DNA of 12,288 nucleotides from VGJW01 sp035285595 (GCA_035285595.1 JAYKGV010000044.1:1-12288); one strand, 5' to 3'. Counted from the first letter of the stretch, positions 1-9,477 are shown. The notes: a model not told the origin generated them from the letters alone. Program-made: numbers and translations.

Positions 1-591
1 CGCAAGGGCTACAGTGGAGTCGCCACGTGGACGCGTGAACCGTGGCCCACCCGGCCGGGCTTGGGTCAGGAACGCTTCGACGTCGAGGGACGAGCGATCT
101 GGACCGAGCTACCCGGAAGCATCAGGTTGCTCAACGTCTATGTCCCCAACGGGGGACGCGACTTGGAGCGCGTACCTTACAAACTCGAGTTCTACGACGC
201 CATGCTGGCCGCCGTCCGTCAGGGGCATGCGCAGGGCGACCCCTTCATCATCTGCGGAGACTGGAACACCGCACACCAACCGATCGATCTCGCCAACCCC
301 AAGGCCAATCAGGGCACGACCGGCTTCCTGCCGGAGGAACGAGCCTGGATCGACCGATTCCTTCACGAGGGCCAACTCGTCGATCCCTTCCGCGAGCGCC
401 ACCCAGACGAAGCCGGGCACTACACGTGGTGGAGCAACCGCCCGGGCGTAAGGGCACGGAACATCGGCTGGCGCATCGACTACTTCCTCGTCTCGCGGCC
501 CCTCTCCTCCCGCGTCGTCGCCATCGAGCACCGCCCCACGGTCATGGGGTCGGACCACTGTCCGGTGGTGCTGACCATCGGCCCAGCCTGA
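1..591 (+). CDS. xth: Exodeoxyribonuclease III (3' part; 5' end outside window)
   Basis: Mg-dependent AP endonuclease and 3'-5' exonuclease of the endonuclease/exonuclease/phosphatase fold, acting in base excision repair. The reading frame is open from base 1 (Arg-Lys-Gly-Tyr-Ser-Gly-Val-Ala, the family's KGYSGVA block), so the gene begins upstream; 196 residues are present. Compared with the E. coli enzyme, about 65-70 N-terminal residues are missing. Visible motifs are NVYVPNG (fragment residues ~46-52), GDWN with Asp87 and Asn89 (E. coli Asp151/Asn153), YTWW, the NIGWRIDY block, and the C-terminal SDHCPV with Asp185-His186 (E. coli Asp258/His259). All catalytic positions in the visible part are intact. 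Although a TTG at 61 could be read as a start, it lies inside the conserved domain and is not the start. The last 50 nt overlap the 3' end of the convergent ispD. Identification is firm; whether it is called xthA or exoA is a naming choice. Confidence 0.95.
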   Translation, partial: RKGYSGVATWTREPWPTRPGLGQERFDVEGRAIWTELPGSIRLLNVYVPNGGRDLERVPYKLEFYDAMLAAVRQGHAQGDPFIICGDWNTAHQPIDLANPKANQGTTGFLPEERAWIDRFLHEGQLVDPFRERHPDEAGHYTWWSNRPGVRARNIGWRIDYFLVSRPLSSRVVAIEHRPTVMGSDHCPVVLTIGPA

Positions 592-1270
592 CGCCGAGGG
601 CATCCACCAGGGCCAGGTCCCCCGGCCCCGTGACCTTCACGTTGCCGGGATCACCTGGCACCACCGCCACCTCGAAACCGGCTGCTTCGAGCAGCGAGGC
701 CTCGTCGGTCCCTGTGATACCCAGCCGAGCGGCTGTCGCATAGGCTTCCTGCAACAGACTGACGCGCACGACCTGCGGCGTCTGTACGGCCCACAATTCA
801 GTCCGCGAGACGGTTTCCACCACGAGGTCCGTTCCTCGGACGACCCGCTTCAGGGTGTCGGCGACAGGGAGGCCGGGGATGGCCGCGCCTGCGCTCTGTG
901 CCCGAGCGACCACCCTCGTGACGAGCGCCTCGGTCACCAGCGGTCGTGCAGCATCATGCACGGCCACCGCCTCGGCTCCCAGACCCGTGGCCAGGGTCAG
1001 ACCGGCCCGGACCGAATCGGATCGAGTTTCCCCGCCCTCGGCCCAATGAAAAGGCCATGGCCAGGAAGCACCCTCAAGCGCCTTCTCCAACAGCATCCGC
1101 TCATCTCGCGCGTGCACCAGGACGACTCCTGCCCACGACGGATACGAGGCCAACGCTTCAAGGGTCCTGTACAACAAGGGCTGGCCCCCCAGGGGAGCCA
1201 GCACCTTGTTGAACCCGAGCCCGAGCCTGAGTCCGGCCCCTGCGGCCGGGACGACGGCCCAGAGTCGCAA
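542..1270 (-). CDS. ispD: 2-C-methyl-D-erythritol 4-phosphate cytidylyltransferase
   Basis: Cytosolic enzyme joining CTP and MEP to give CDP-methylerythritol in the non-mevalonate isoprenoid pathway. It has 242 residues, normal for the family. Motifs in order are the nucleotide-binding PAAGAGLRLG (residues 8-17) with Arg15 and Lys22 (E. coli Arg20 and Lys27), GGETRSDSV (79-87), HDAARP (105-110) with Asp106, VQTPQ, TDEASLLE, and NVKVT (210-214) with Lys212. The start is a TTG (codon at 1268-1270). It is forced because the catalytic loop begins seven residues later and the preceding gene's stop is only 4 nt upstream, so translation is probably coupled. It is the last gene of the leftward unit. 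The non-conserved tail after about residue 225 (rich in Pro, Ser and Trp) lies in the 50-nt overlap with exonuclease III. The next MEP-pathway gene, ispF, often adjacent, is not in the window. Confidence 0.95.
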   Translation of the reverse strand: MRLWAVVPAAGAGLRLGLGFNKVLAPLGGQPLLYRTLEALASYPSWAGVVLVHARDERMLLEKALEGASWPWPFHWAEGGETRSDSVRAGLTLATGLGAEAVAVHDAARPLVTEALVTRVVARAQSAGAAIPGLPVADTLKRVVRGTDLVVETVSRTELWAVQTPQVVRVSLLQEAYATAARLGITGTDEASLLEAAGFEVAVVPGDPGNVKVTGPGDLALVDALGVRLGRWSAPPDSGPTP

Positions 1271-1274
1271 GGCC

Positions 1275-1640
1275 CTACTCGGCCTTCACTTCTTCCTTGG
1301 CCTCGGCCTGGCCCTCGACTTCGATGCGGGTCACGGGCTCCTGAGCCGTGGGCTCACCCGAAGCCGACTTCACGGCCTGCTGCCAGAAGGACATCAAGTT
1401 GCGGGCACCATCCTCAATCTGGCGGGTCGCCTCGGCCACCTGCCGATCGAAGGCCTCTTCCATCTCCTTCATCTTGGCCACCGTCGTCTCGTCCTTGATG
1501 AGGCCATGGACGGTCTCGCGCAGCACCCGCACGCCCACACCGGCCGTATCCCGTGCCGCCTCGGCAATACGCTCCGCGCTCTCGCGGGTCGTCTGCGCCA
1601 GCTTCTCGGCGCTCTGCTTCAGTTCATCCATCTCGGTCAT
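1275..1640 (-). CDS. Small charged helical protein of unknown function
   Basis: The product has 121 residues. I do not recognise a named family. Residues 4-95 read as one long, charged amphipathic helix region rich in Ala, Glu, Lys and Arg with regularly spaced hydrophobics, including an Ala/Glu/Arg stretch at 17-33 and a Trp at 86. The tail (96-121) is polar and acidic, ending in an Ala/Glu/Lys repeat. There is no signal peptide or membrane segment. The composition recalls phasin-like, YtxH-like or apolipoprotein-like helical proteins, but this is resemblance only. The ATG is preceded by a good Shine-Dalgarno (GAGGAG, about 8 nt away). It lies 63 nt after deoB and 4 nt before ispD, so it is probably co-transcribed with both. 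Coding status rests on the SD, the tight operon spacing and lack of a better frame; function is unknown. Confidence 0.8.
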   Translation of the reverse strand: MTEMDELKQSAEKLAQTTRESAERIAEAARDTAGVGVRVLRETVHGLIKDETTVAKMKEMEEAFDRQVAEATRQIEDGARNLMSFWQQAVKSASGEPTAQEPVTRIEVEGQAEAKEEVKAE

Positions 1641-1703
1641 GACCTACTCTCCTCGGGCATCCCCCCCGGGCATGCCTCCACGCCTTCATGGTACACCCGT
1701 GCG

Positions 1704-2885
1704 TCAACCGGCCGCACGCAACTTCTGCCAGAAACCCTCACCGACGAGGTTCCCTCCCAGATCCCAAGCTTGCGCGATGGTGACCCCCATGTCTCCGAAG
1801 CCCGCCCGGTCTCCCAGCTCACGGCCATCCACCCCAGGCATATAAGCCAGCACGGGGATGTACTCCCGAGTATGGTCGGTCGATGCGTCCGTCGGGTCAT
1901 TCCCGTGATCCGCCGTGATCATCAGCAGGTCGCCCTCGCGCAGGCGAGGCAGCAGGTCCGCCAACTGTCGGTCGAAGGCTTCGAGGGCACCCGCCATGCC
2001 CTTGGGGTCGTTTCGGTGCCCGTACATACTGTCGAAGTCCACGAGATTCGTGAAGACCAGAGCACCCTCGGGCGCCTCCTCTGCCAGGCGTATCGTGGCC
2101 TCCATGCCCTCGGCGTTGTGGGACGTGTGGATGGACTCGGCGACTCCAACCCCGGCGAAGATGTCATGAATCTTGCCCACCCCGATGACCTTGTGGCCTT
2201 TGGCTCCCGCAAGATCCAGCACCGTTGGGCCGGGGGGCAGCACGGAGTAATCGTGCCGGCCGCCCTGGTTGCGCATCCACTTGCCCGTGTGGCCGGTGAA
2301 AGGACGCGCAATCACCCGTCCTACCCGCCAAGGGCCCTCAAGGATCTCACGCGCCTTACGGCAGGCCTCCCAGAGTTCCTCGAGGGGAACGACATCCTGA
2401 TGGGCCGCCAGCTGGAACACCGAGTCGCCCGAGGTGTACAGGATCCACTTCCCCGTCCGCAGATGCTCGTCGCCAAGCTCCGTCAGGATGTCGGTACCTG
2501 AGGCCGGCTTGTTGCCGAGGATGCCTCGGCCCGTGGCCTTCACGAAGGCCTCGAGGACCTCGGGGGGGAAACCCTCGGGGAAGGTCGGGAAAGAGAAGTC
2601 CAGCGGCAAGCCACACATCTCCCAGTGGCCCGTCTGGGTGTCCTTCCCGGGGGAGCGCTCGGCAAGACGCCCCCATGACGCCAGGGGCGCCGAAACAGGG
2701 TTCACGCCGGCCACGGAGGTCACACGACCCAAGCCGAGCCGTTCCAGGGTCGGTAGCGACAACCCGCCGACCACGCGGGCCGTATTGCCCAGGGTGTTGC
2801 TACCCGTGTCCCCGAACGCCGGGGCATCAGGAAGCTCGCCTACGCCCACGCCATCCAGCACGATCCAGAACACGCGGCCCAGCAT
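1704..2885 (-). CDS. deoB: Phosphopentomutase
   Basis: Interconverts (deoxy)ribose 1-phosphate and (deoxy)ribose 5-phosphate, linking nucleoside breakdown to central carbon metabolism in the cytosol. It belongs to the alkaline-phosphatase superfamily and has 393 residues, the usual length. The metal and phosphate sites can be aligned with the Bacillus cereus enzyme: Asp11 in the N-terminal VLDGVG, the phospho-acceptor Thr85 in DTQTGHWE (82-89), Asp285 and His290 in the DFDSMYGH block, Asp326-His327 in TADHGN (324-329), and His338 in DHTREYIP (337-344). No key residue is missing. The cap domain lies between about residues 100 and 220. The ATG at 2883-2885 has a strong SD, AAAGGAGG, 5 nt upstream. 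The gene follows pyrimidine-nucleoside phosphorylase by 18 nt, whose product is its substrate, so the pair forms a catabolic operon. Other deo genes (deoC, deoD) are absent here. Confidence 0.97.
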   Translation of the reverse strand: MLGRVFWIVLDGVGVGELPDAPAFGDTGSNTLGNTARVVGGLSLPTLERLGLGRVTSVAGVNPVSAPLASWGRLAERSPGKDTQTGHWEMCGLPLDFSFPTFPEGFPPEVLEAFVKATGRGILGNKPASGTDILTELGDEHLRTGKWILYTSGDSVFQLAAHQDVVPLEELWEACRKAREILEGPWRVGRVIARPFTGHTGKWMRNQGGRHDYSVLPPGPTVLDLAGAKGHKVIGVGKIHDIFAGVGVAESIHTSHNAEGMEATIRLAEEAPEGALVFTNLVDFDSMYGHRNDPKGMAGALEAFDRQLADLLPRLREGDLLMITADHGNDPTDASTDHTREYIPVLAYMPGVDGRELGDRAGFGDMGVTIAQAWDLGGNLVGEGFWQKLRAAG

Positions 2886-2903
2886 CGCGGCCTCCTTTCG
2901 CCC

Positions 2904-4223
2904 TCAACCGTCAACGCCACCTAGCATGGCATGGATCAGCGGCGGAGGAGTCACAGGGCCCGTGCCAATCCCGTAAGCCCGCGCCACTGCAAGGTGACCT
3001 GCCTCGAGACGATCCGGCCCGTTCGCGTGGAGCTCAGCCAGCGGCTGCCCCTTTCGGACCCCATCTCCGATCTTGACCAGCAGGCGAACCCCCGCACCGA
3101 GGTCCAGCACGTCTTCCTTCGTTCTTCGACCGGCACCCAAGGCAACCACCGCATCGCCGATGGCACGGGCATCCAGTTCGGCCACGACCCCGTCGCGAGG
3201 CGCTCGGACCACCCGCAGATCCTCGGAGCGAGGCAGACGCCGGGGATCATCCACCATCCCCACATCTCCCCCTTGAGCCTCGACCATGTCCCGGAAACGC
3301 GCCCGGGCCGAACCATCCGCCAGCAAACGACGAAGACGGGCACGGGCCGTGTTCGGATCGGGATCGAGCCCGCCCGCCACGCACAGCTGTGCCCCGAGTT
3401 CCACGCACAGCTCGCGCAGGTCGTCAGGCCCGCCCCCTCCCAAGGCCTCGAGAGCCTCGGCGACCTCGAGCGCGTTGCCCACGTTGCGCCCGAGCGGTTG
3501 CCCCATGGCACTCACCACGCACAAGATGCGCTTTCCCAGACGCTTGCCGACCTCACGAAGCATGCTGGCCAGGGCCAGAGCCTCGGCCTCGGTCTCCATG
3601 AAAGCCCCACGGCCGGTCTTCACGTCCAGCAGGATCAAGTCGGCACCTGCGGCAATCTTCTTGGAGAGAATGCTGGCACAGATCAAACCCGGACATTCGA
3701 CGGTGCCCGTCACGTCCCTCAGGGCGTACAGCCGACCATCCGCCGGGGCGAGGGCCCCTGACTGACTGGCCACCGCAACCCGCAGGCGCCGCAGCTGGTC
3801 CTTGAACTCGGCCGGCGGCAGGGCGGTCCGGAATCCCGCAACACTCTCGAGCTTGTCGATGGTTCCGCCCGTATGTCCCAATCCCCGACCTGAAAGCTTG
3901 GCCATGGTGGCGCCGGCTGCGGCCATGAGCGGCGCAAGCACCAAGGTCACCTTGTCGCCAACCCCTCCCGTGCTGTGCTTGTCGAAACGCGGACCGGGAA
4001 CTCCCTCGAGATCCAGGACTTCGCCTGAGACGGCCATCGCGCGGGTCAGAGCCACCGTCTCGTCAAGCGTCAGACCACGACACGTGCACGCCATCAGCCA
4101 TGCCGCCAGCTGATAGTCGGGATAGGAATGCAGATGCGTCACCAGGCCCTCGAGGTCCGTCGCGGACAGTTCGAGCCCATCCCGCTTCGCGCGGATGAGC
4201 GGCAGGATCTCAGGCCTGTGCAT
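2904..4223 (-). CDS. pdp: Pyrimidine-nucleoside phosphorylase (thymidine phosphorylase family)
   Basis: Cytosolic enzyme splitting pyrimidine nucleosides with phosphate into free base and pentose 1-phosphate. It has 439 residues, typical of the family. Visible are the phosphate-binding KHSTGGVGD block (82-90), the signature SGRGLGHTGGT (111-121) followed by IDKLES, the KKIAAGADLILLDVKTGRGAF region around 190-210, and the C-terminal PYNP barrel-sandwich domain from about 345 to 415. Lys109, just before the signature, matches the Lys of Bacillus-type pyrimidine-nucleoside phosphorylases where thymidine phosphorylases (deoA) have Met. I therefore prefer the broad-specificity enzyme, though deoA annotation is possible. 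Its ATG overlaps the upstream coiled-coil gene by 14 nt and has a GAGGAGG SD about 9 nt upstream inside that gene. DeoB follows 18 nt downstream and uses its product. Confidence 0.93.
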   Translation of the reverse strand: MHRPEILPLIRAKRDGLELSATDLEGLVTHLHSYPDYQLAAWLMACTCRGLTLDETVALTRAMAVSGEVLDLEGVPGPRFDKHSTGGVGDKVTLVLAPLMAAAGATMAKLSGRGLGHTGGTIDKLESVAGFRTALPPAEFKDQLRRLRVAVASQSGALAPADGRLYALRDVTGTVECPGLICASILSKKIAAGADLILLDVKTGRGAFMETEAEALALASMLREVGKRLGKRILCVVSAMGQPLGRNVGNALEVAEALEALGGGGPDDLRELCVELGAQLCVAGGLDPDPNTARARLRRLLADGSARARFRDMVEAQGGDVGMVDDPRRLPRSEDLRVVRAPRDGVVAELDARAIGDAVVALGAGRRTKEDVLDLGAGVRLLVKIGDGVRKGQPLAELHANGPDRLEAGHLAVARAYGIGTGPVTPPPLIHAMLGGVDG

Positions 4224-5079
4224 CGGAGACGTCCTCCTCGTCAGGCCCGGCTGTGGGTTCTTCCTTGCGCATGGACCTCACCTGGGGCCGCTGGCCTGGC
4301 TTGAGCAGCGCGATGAACCGCTCCTGCTGATCCATCGCCTCCTGACTGTCGGCAAGCTGCTCGCGAAGATCGGCAGTCTGCTGCTGGAGCGACACCACGA
4401 GGGCCCTTAGGTCGTCCACCTCTCGTGCCGTGGAGAGGGTTTGGTTGGCCAGAACCTCGCCCAGACCATGGCGAGCCTTGTCCAGAGCTTCCTCGGTTTG
4501 CGCCAGACGGGCCATGGTGATCTCGTAGCGTTGCATGAGTTCCTGCCACTGCCGCTCCTGAATGGCCACCTGCTGGTGAATGGCATCCAGTTCCTCCGCC
4601 AGCCGACGATTGTCACCGCGCAGCCTCTCCACTTCATCCTGCAGCACAGCCACATCCTCGGCACTTTTGCCCGGGGGTGGCGCCACCGGCGAAGCGTCCT
4701 GTCCAAGCCTGCGAATGGCGGTCAACTCCTCACGAATCTTGCGACGCTCGAGAGACAGATCATCGATGCGCGCCACGGCGTAGTCCAACTGATTGCGCAG
4801 ATTGATCTCGCGGCGTTGATGCAAGGCCCGCAGACTTTCCACGTATTGTCGCAGCCGTGTCACCTCACCTGAGGCATCCCTGTAGCGGGCCGCGACATCG
4901 GCAAGGACCTTGCGAACCTGCAGCAGCATCGACTGCCCGAGCCGCTGGCGCTCGTCCCGCAACTTGCGGGCGTATCCCTGCCAATAGTGGAGCTGCTGGT
5001 TGCGTTCCTCGACCGTCTTGTTGAGTTTACGGACGTACGCGACCAGCTTCTCGATTTGCTGCTCGTAACGGGTGGACAT
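4210..5079 (-). CDS. Coiled-coil protein of unknown function
   Basis: The product has 289 residues from the ATG at 5077-5079. I recognise no named family. It is almost entirely predicted coiled coil by inspection. Residues 1-125 form a first helical block with repeated Leu/Arg/Glu/Gln heptad-like spacing. A Pro-rich break sits at 127-139 (Pro131, Pro134-136). A second long coiled coil covers 140-262, very rich in Gln, Glu and Leu, followed by a polar, acidic tail to 289. There is no signal peptide or membrane segment, so it is probably a cytosolic scaffold or SMC-like/structural protein. The start is uncertain: this ATG has only GAAGG 13 nt upstream, and an in-frame TTG at 5107-5109 would add ten residues. 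It is the first gene of the leftward unit, overlaps the phosphorylase by 14 nt, and is divergent from the DUF4388 gene. Its job in a nucleoside operon is not evident. Confidence 0.82.
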   Translation of the reverse strand: MSTRYEQQIEKLVAYVRKLNKTVEERNQQLHYWQGYARKLRDERQRLGQSMLLQVRKVLADVAARYRDASGEVTRLRQYVESLRALHQRREINLRNQLDYAVARIDDLSLERRKIREELTAIRRLGQDASPVAPPPGKSAEDVAVLQDEVERLRGDNRRLAEELDAIHQQVAIQERQWQELMQRYEITMARLAQTEEALDKARHGLGEVLANQTLSTAREVDDLRALVVSLQQQTADLREQLADSQEAMDQQERFIALLKPGQRPQVRSMRKEEPTAGPDEEDVSDAQA

Positions 5080-5172
5080 GCTTTGTCTCGGGCCTTCAGG
5101 CTCCTCCAAGGGCGGGAAAGCCCGCGATCCATACGTAGCATAAGGGATCGGGACGACTGAGACGGTGACGAG

Positions 5173-5200
5173 TTACCATCGGCAACCCCCTGTGTATAAT
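5173..5200 (+). promoter_or_regulatory. Sigma-70-like promoter for the DUF4388-mutS unit
   Basis: A perfect -10 TATAAT lies at 5195-5200, with a weaker -35 candidate TTACCA at 5173-5178 (4 of 6 consensus bases, 16-nt spacer). In this GC-rich context a perfect -10 is conspicuous. Transcription would begin near 5207, about 17 nt before the TTG start of the DUF4388 gene, giving a very short leader. I found no convincing promoter for the divergent coiled-coil gene in the same region. Confidence 0.6.
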
Positions 5201-5223
5201 TCCCGGGCGTATGGGGGAACACC

Positions 5224-6209
5224 TTGAGCAAGGTCGTACTGTCGGGTGATCTGGGCGTCTTCCGCCTGGATCTGCTGATCCGACTCCTCGAGGCCGTCAA
5301 GGCCACGGCGGAAATTCAGATCGAAAGCCGTGAACGGGCACTTCTGGGCCTCTCGGGAGGTCGTCTGGTGTCTGCCAGCACGGCCTCTCAGCAGGGTTTC
5401 ACGGCGTTGCAGCAAATCGTGACGTGGCGTCAGGGTGGGTTCGGAGTCCGGGTCGCAGAAAATCCAGCCACCCAGCCTGACTTCCAGACCTTCCAGAACA
5501 ACGCGGCCATCTTCCAGCATTTGCAGGGCTTGATGAGCCGCGGGCCTGTCGCCCCCTCGCCTCAGCCGGCGGCGGTCCTGCCGCCCTCCGGCGGACAACC
5601 GTCTGCAGGTCCTCCCGGTGCCCGGCCTGCGCCTCCAGCGGGAGCCTCGACAGGGGGCGGACTGGTCGTGGCGGGATCTGCCCAAGGACAGGCAGCGGCT
5701 TCGAAGGGACCCTTCAGGGCAGGGGCAGGGGCGGGTCCACTGGCCCGCGTCCCGGAGCTGACCGACAAGGGTCGCGTGACTCTTCGGACCATTCAGACCA
5801 ATTTCGCGATGAGGGGGGTGCAGGTCGAAGGGGACAAGTGGCGCTTCCTCGCCAAGGTCGACGGCCAGCTGACCCTCTACCAGATTGGACAAAGCGTCAA
5901 CATCCTGGGCGAGAAGCTCATCAAGCTGACTCAGGAGGTGGAGCAGGAGGGCATGCTGCGATTCGTCGCCCGGGACGACGTCGCCGAGCAATTCAAGAGC
6001 CAGAAGTTCCGCCTCGGCGAGTACATGGTGGCCAAAGGCATCATCACGGATGTCCAGCTCGAGGCCGCGCTCCGGCGCCAGTCAGAGCTGGCTCGCAAGG
6101 GTCGCTACATGTGGCTTGGCGAAATCCTGGTCGAGATGAATTACGCCCGTCCGTCGCAGGTACAGGAAGCGATGGCCATCCAGAAGAAGTTCCAACAGCA
6201 GCAGCAGTC

Positions 6210-6213
<4 letters not shown>
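5224..6213 (+). CDS. DUF4388 protein with C-terminal MshEN-like (c-di-GMP-type) domain
   Basis: The product has 329 residues and three recognisable parts. Residues 1-105 resemble DUF4388 (PATAN), a module common in bacterial signalling and motility proteins: a GDL start, GLSGGRLV near 42-49, and a WRQGGFGVRV strand near 68-77. Residues 106-175 are a Pro/Ala/Gly-rich linker. Residues 180-255 look like a winged-helix-type fold. Residues 263-320 hold two 24-residue blocks, 263-286 and 297-320, each built as Leu-Gly, a hydrophobic pair, a turn, and a closing Gln, as in the MshEN / T2SSE N-terminal domain that binds c-di-GMP in pilus and secretion ATPases. Block one keeps Arg263-Leu-Gly, Gly272 and Gln286; block two has Trp297 instead of Arg. 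There is no ATPase domain. The start is TTG: an in-frame TAA at 5197-5199 blocks extension and the nearby ATG at 5211 is out of frame. GGGGGA provides a partial SD. Domain names come from pattern recognition, not a search. Confidence 0.85.
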
Positions 6214-8804
<2,591 letters not shown>

Positions 8805-8809
8805 CCTGA

Positions 8810-8839
8810 CCCCGCTCGCCTCCGGGGAAGAGAGCGGGG
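8810..8839. terminator. Hairpin between convergent mutS and the PG-binding-like gene
   Basis: CCCCGCTC (8810-8817) and GAGCGGGG (8832-8839) form a perfect 8-bp GC-rich stem with a 14-nt loop. It sits 5 nt past the mutS stop and 17 nt past the stop of the opposing gene, so it could end transcription from both sides. There is no clear T-run on either strand, so it may act as a Rho-assisted or transcript-end-protecting structure instead of a classic intrinsic terminator. Confidence 0.55.
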
Positions 8840-8856
8840 CCGGAACCACAGGGACG

Positions 8857-9477
8857 TCAGGCGGGCTGCTGCAGCTTCTGCAGGATCGCGGCCAAGACTT
8901 CCGGGGTAGCGTATTCGTTGACGGCGAACTGACCGTTGGCCGCGCGATAGGTCTGGTGCAGGTTATTGTCCATCTTGAAACGTTGCACGGCCACTCCCAA
9001 GGGTTCGTCATAGGCCCCTTCGGCGGCCACCGCATACCCGAGGCGGGTGAGGGCGGCCCGCAACTGCACGACCGCATCCTGGTTGCCTGTGCCAGGCCCT
9101 AGGGTGCCATTGGTCGCGTAGGCTCCGACCTCTGCCCGGAAGGCATCCAGGTTCGACTTGGTCGGCTGCAACTGGTATTGAGCGGCCAAAGCCCGATCCT
9201 GCGGCGTGAGATTGGCCGCCTCGTCCGTGGGCTGACCGAAGAGCCTTTTCACGAAATCGACGATGCCCTTGAAGATGTTGCCGGCCACGGCCATCGCCTT
9301 GGAGAAGAAGTTCTGCACGACCAGCATCGCATCACCCGCAGCCGGCGGGGCCTGAGGAGGAACCGTAGGTCCAGGCGCCGGCGAGGCCACAGGGGCGACC
9401 GCAGGAGGAGTCGGCTGGCCACCGGCGGCAACTTGAGCACGAAAGGCCAGGGGGCGCTGGGAGACGGAAGCAATCAT
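8857..9477 (-). CDS. Protein with C-terminal peptidoglycan-binding-like domain
   Basis: The product has 206 residues. Residues 20-48 are a Pro/Ala-rich low-complexity stretch. Residues 50-81 are a hydrophobic, amphipathic helical stretch with Phe, Val, Ile and Lys, not a clear transmembrane span. Residues about 133-200 resemble the PG_binding_1 fold: a VVQLRAALTRLGY helix (136-148), the Gly-Ala-Tyr-Asp turn (154-157) where the family has Gly-x-Phe/Tyr-Gly/Asp, AVQRFKMDNNL (163-173), and a closing TPEVLAAIL helix (191-199). The N-terminus has no signal peptide, unusual for a wall-binding protein. The ATG at 9475-9477 has a GAGGTG SD about 5 nt upstream; an in-frame TTG at 9562-9564 adds 29 poorly structured residues and is less likely. 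The gene lies 94 nt after the GNAT gene. The domain may serve a different, cytoplasmic role; function is unknown. Confidence 0.8.
   Translation of the reverse strand: MIASVSQRPLAFRAQVAAGGQPTPPAVAPVASPAPGPTVPPQAPPAAGDAMLVVQNFFSKAMAVAGNIFKGIVDFVKRLFGQPTDEAANLTPQDRALAAQYQLQPTKSNLDAFRAEVGAYATNGTLGPGTGNQDAVVQLRAALTRLGYAVAAEGAYDEPLGVAVQRFKMDNNLHQTYRAANGQFAVNEYATPEVLAAILQKLQQPA

Noticed and set aside
42..743. 233-codon + frame running past the end of exonuclease III
   Set aside because: Out-of-frame with the exonuclease, Arg/Pro-rich and without motif; the true frame shows the catalytic residues.
1655..1676. Direct CGGGCAT repeat around a C-run between deoB and the small gene
   Set aside because: Two short copies only, with no inverted symmetry for a terminator and no recognisable operator.
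1206..2501. 431-codon open frame on the + strand across ispD, the small gene and deoB
   Set aside because: It lies antisense to well-identified genes; its translation is rich in His, Arg and Leu with no motif. It is a by-product of high GC.
2931..3761. 276-codon + frame opposite the phosphorylase gene
   Set aside because: Antisense shadow of a conserved enzyme gene, without domains or a plausible SD.
5112..5125. GCGGG-AAAG-CCCGC hairpin in the leader of the coiled-coil gene
   Set aside because: A 5-bp stem in GC-rich DNA is expected by chance; no riboswitch or operator pattern accompanies it.
5211..5213. ATG just before the DUF4388 gene as its start
   Set aside because: It is in another frame and reaches a stop after twelve codons; the in-frame TTG at 5224 is required.
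5173..5991. 272-codon - frame over the DUF4388 gene
   Set aside because: It covers the promoter region and most of a clearly coding + strand gene; no motif is seen.
5838..6209. Upstream extension of the mutS frame by 124 codons
   Set aside because: Those codons overlap the DUF4388 coding frame and translate to Arg/Pro/Gly-rich sequence unlike MutS.
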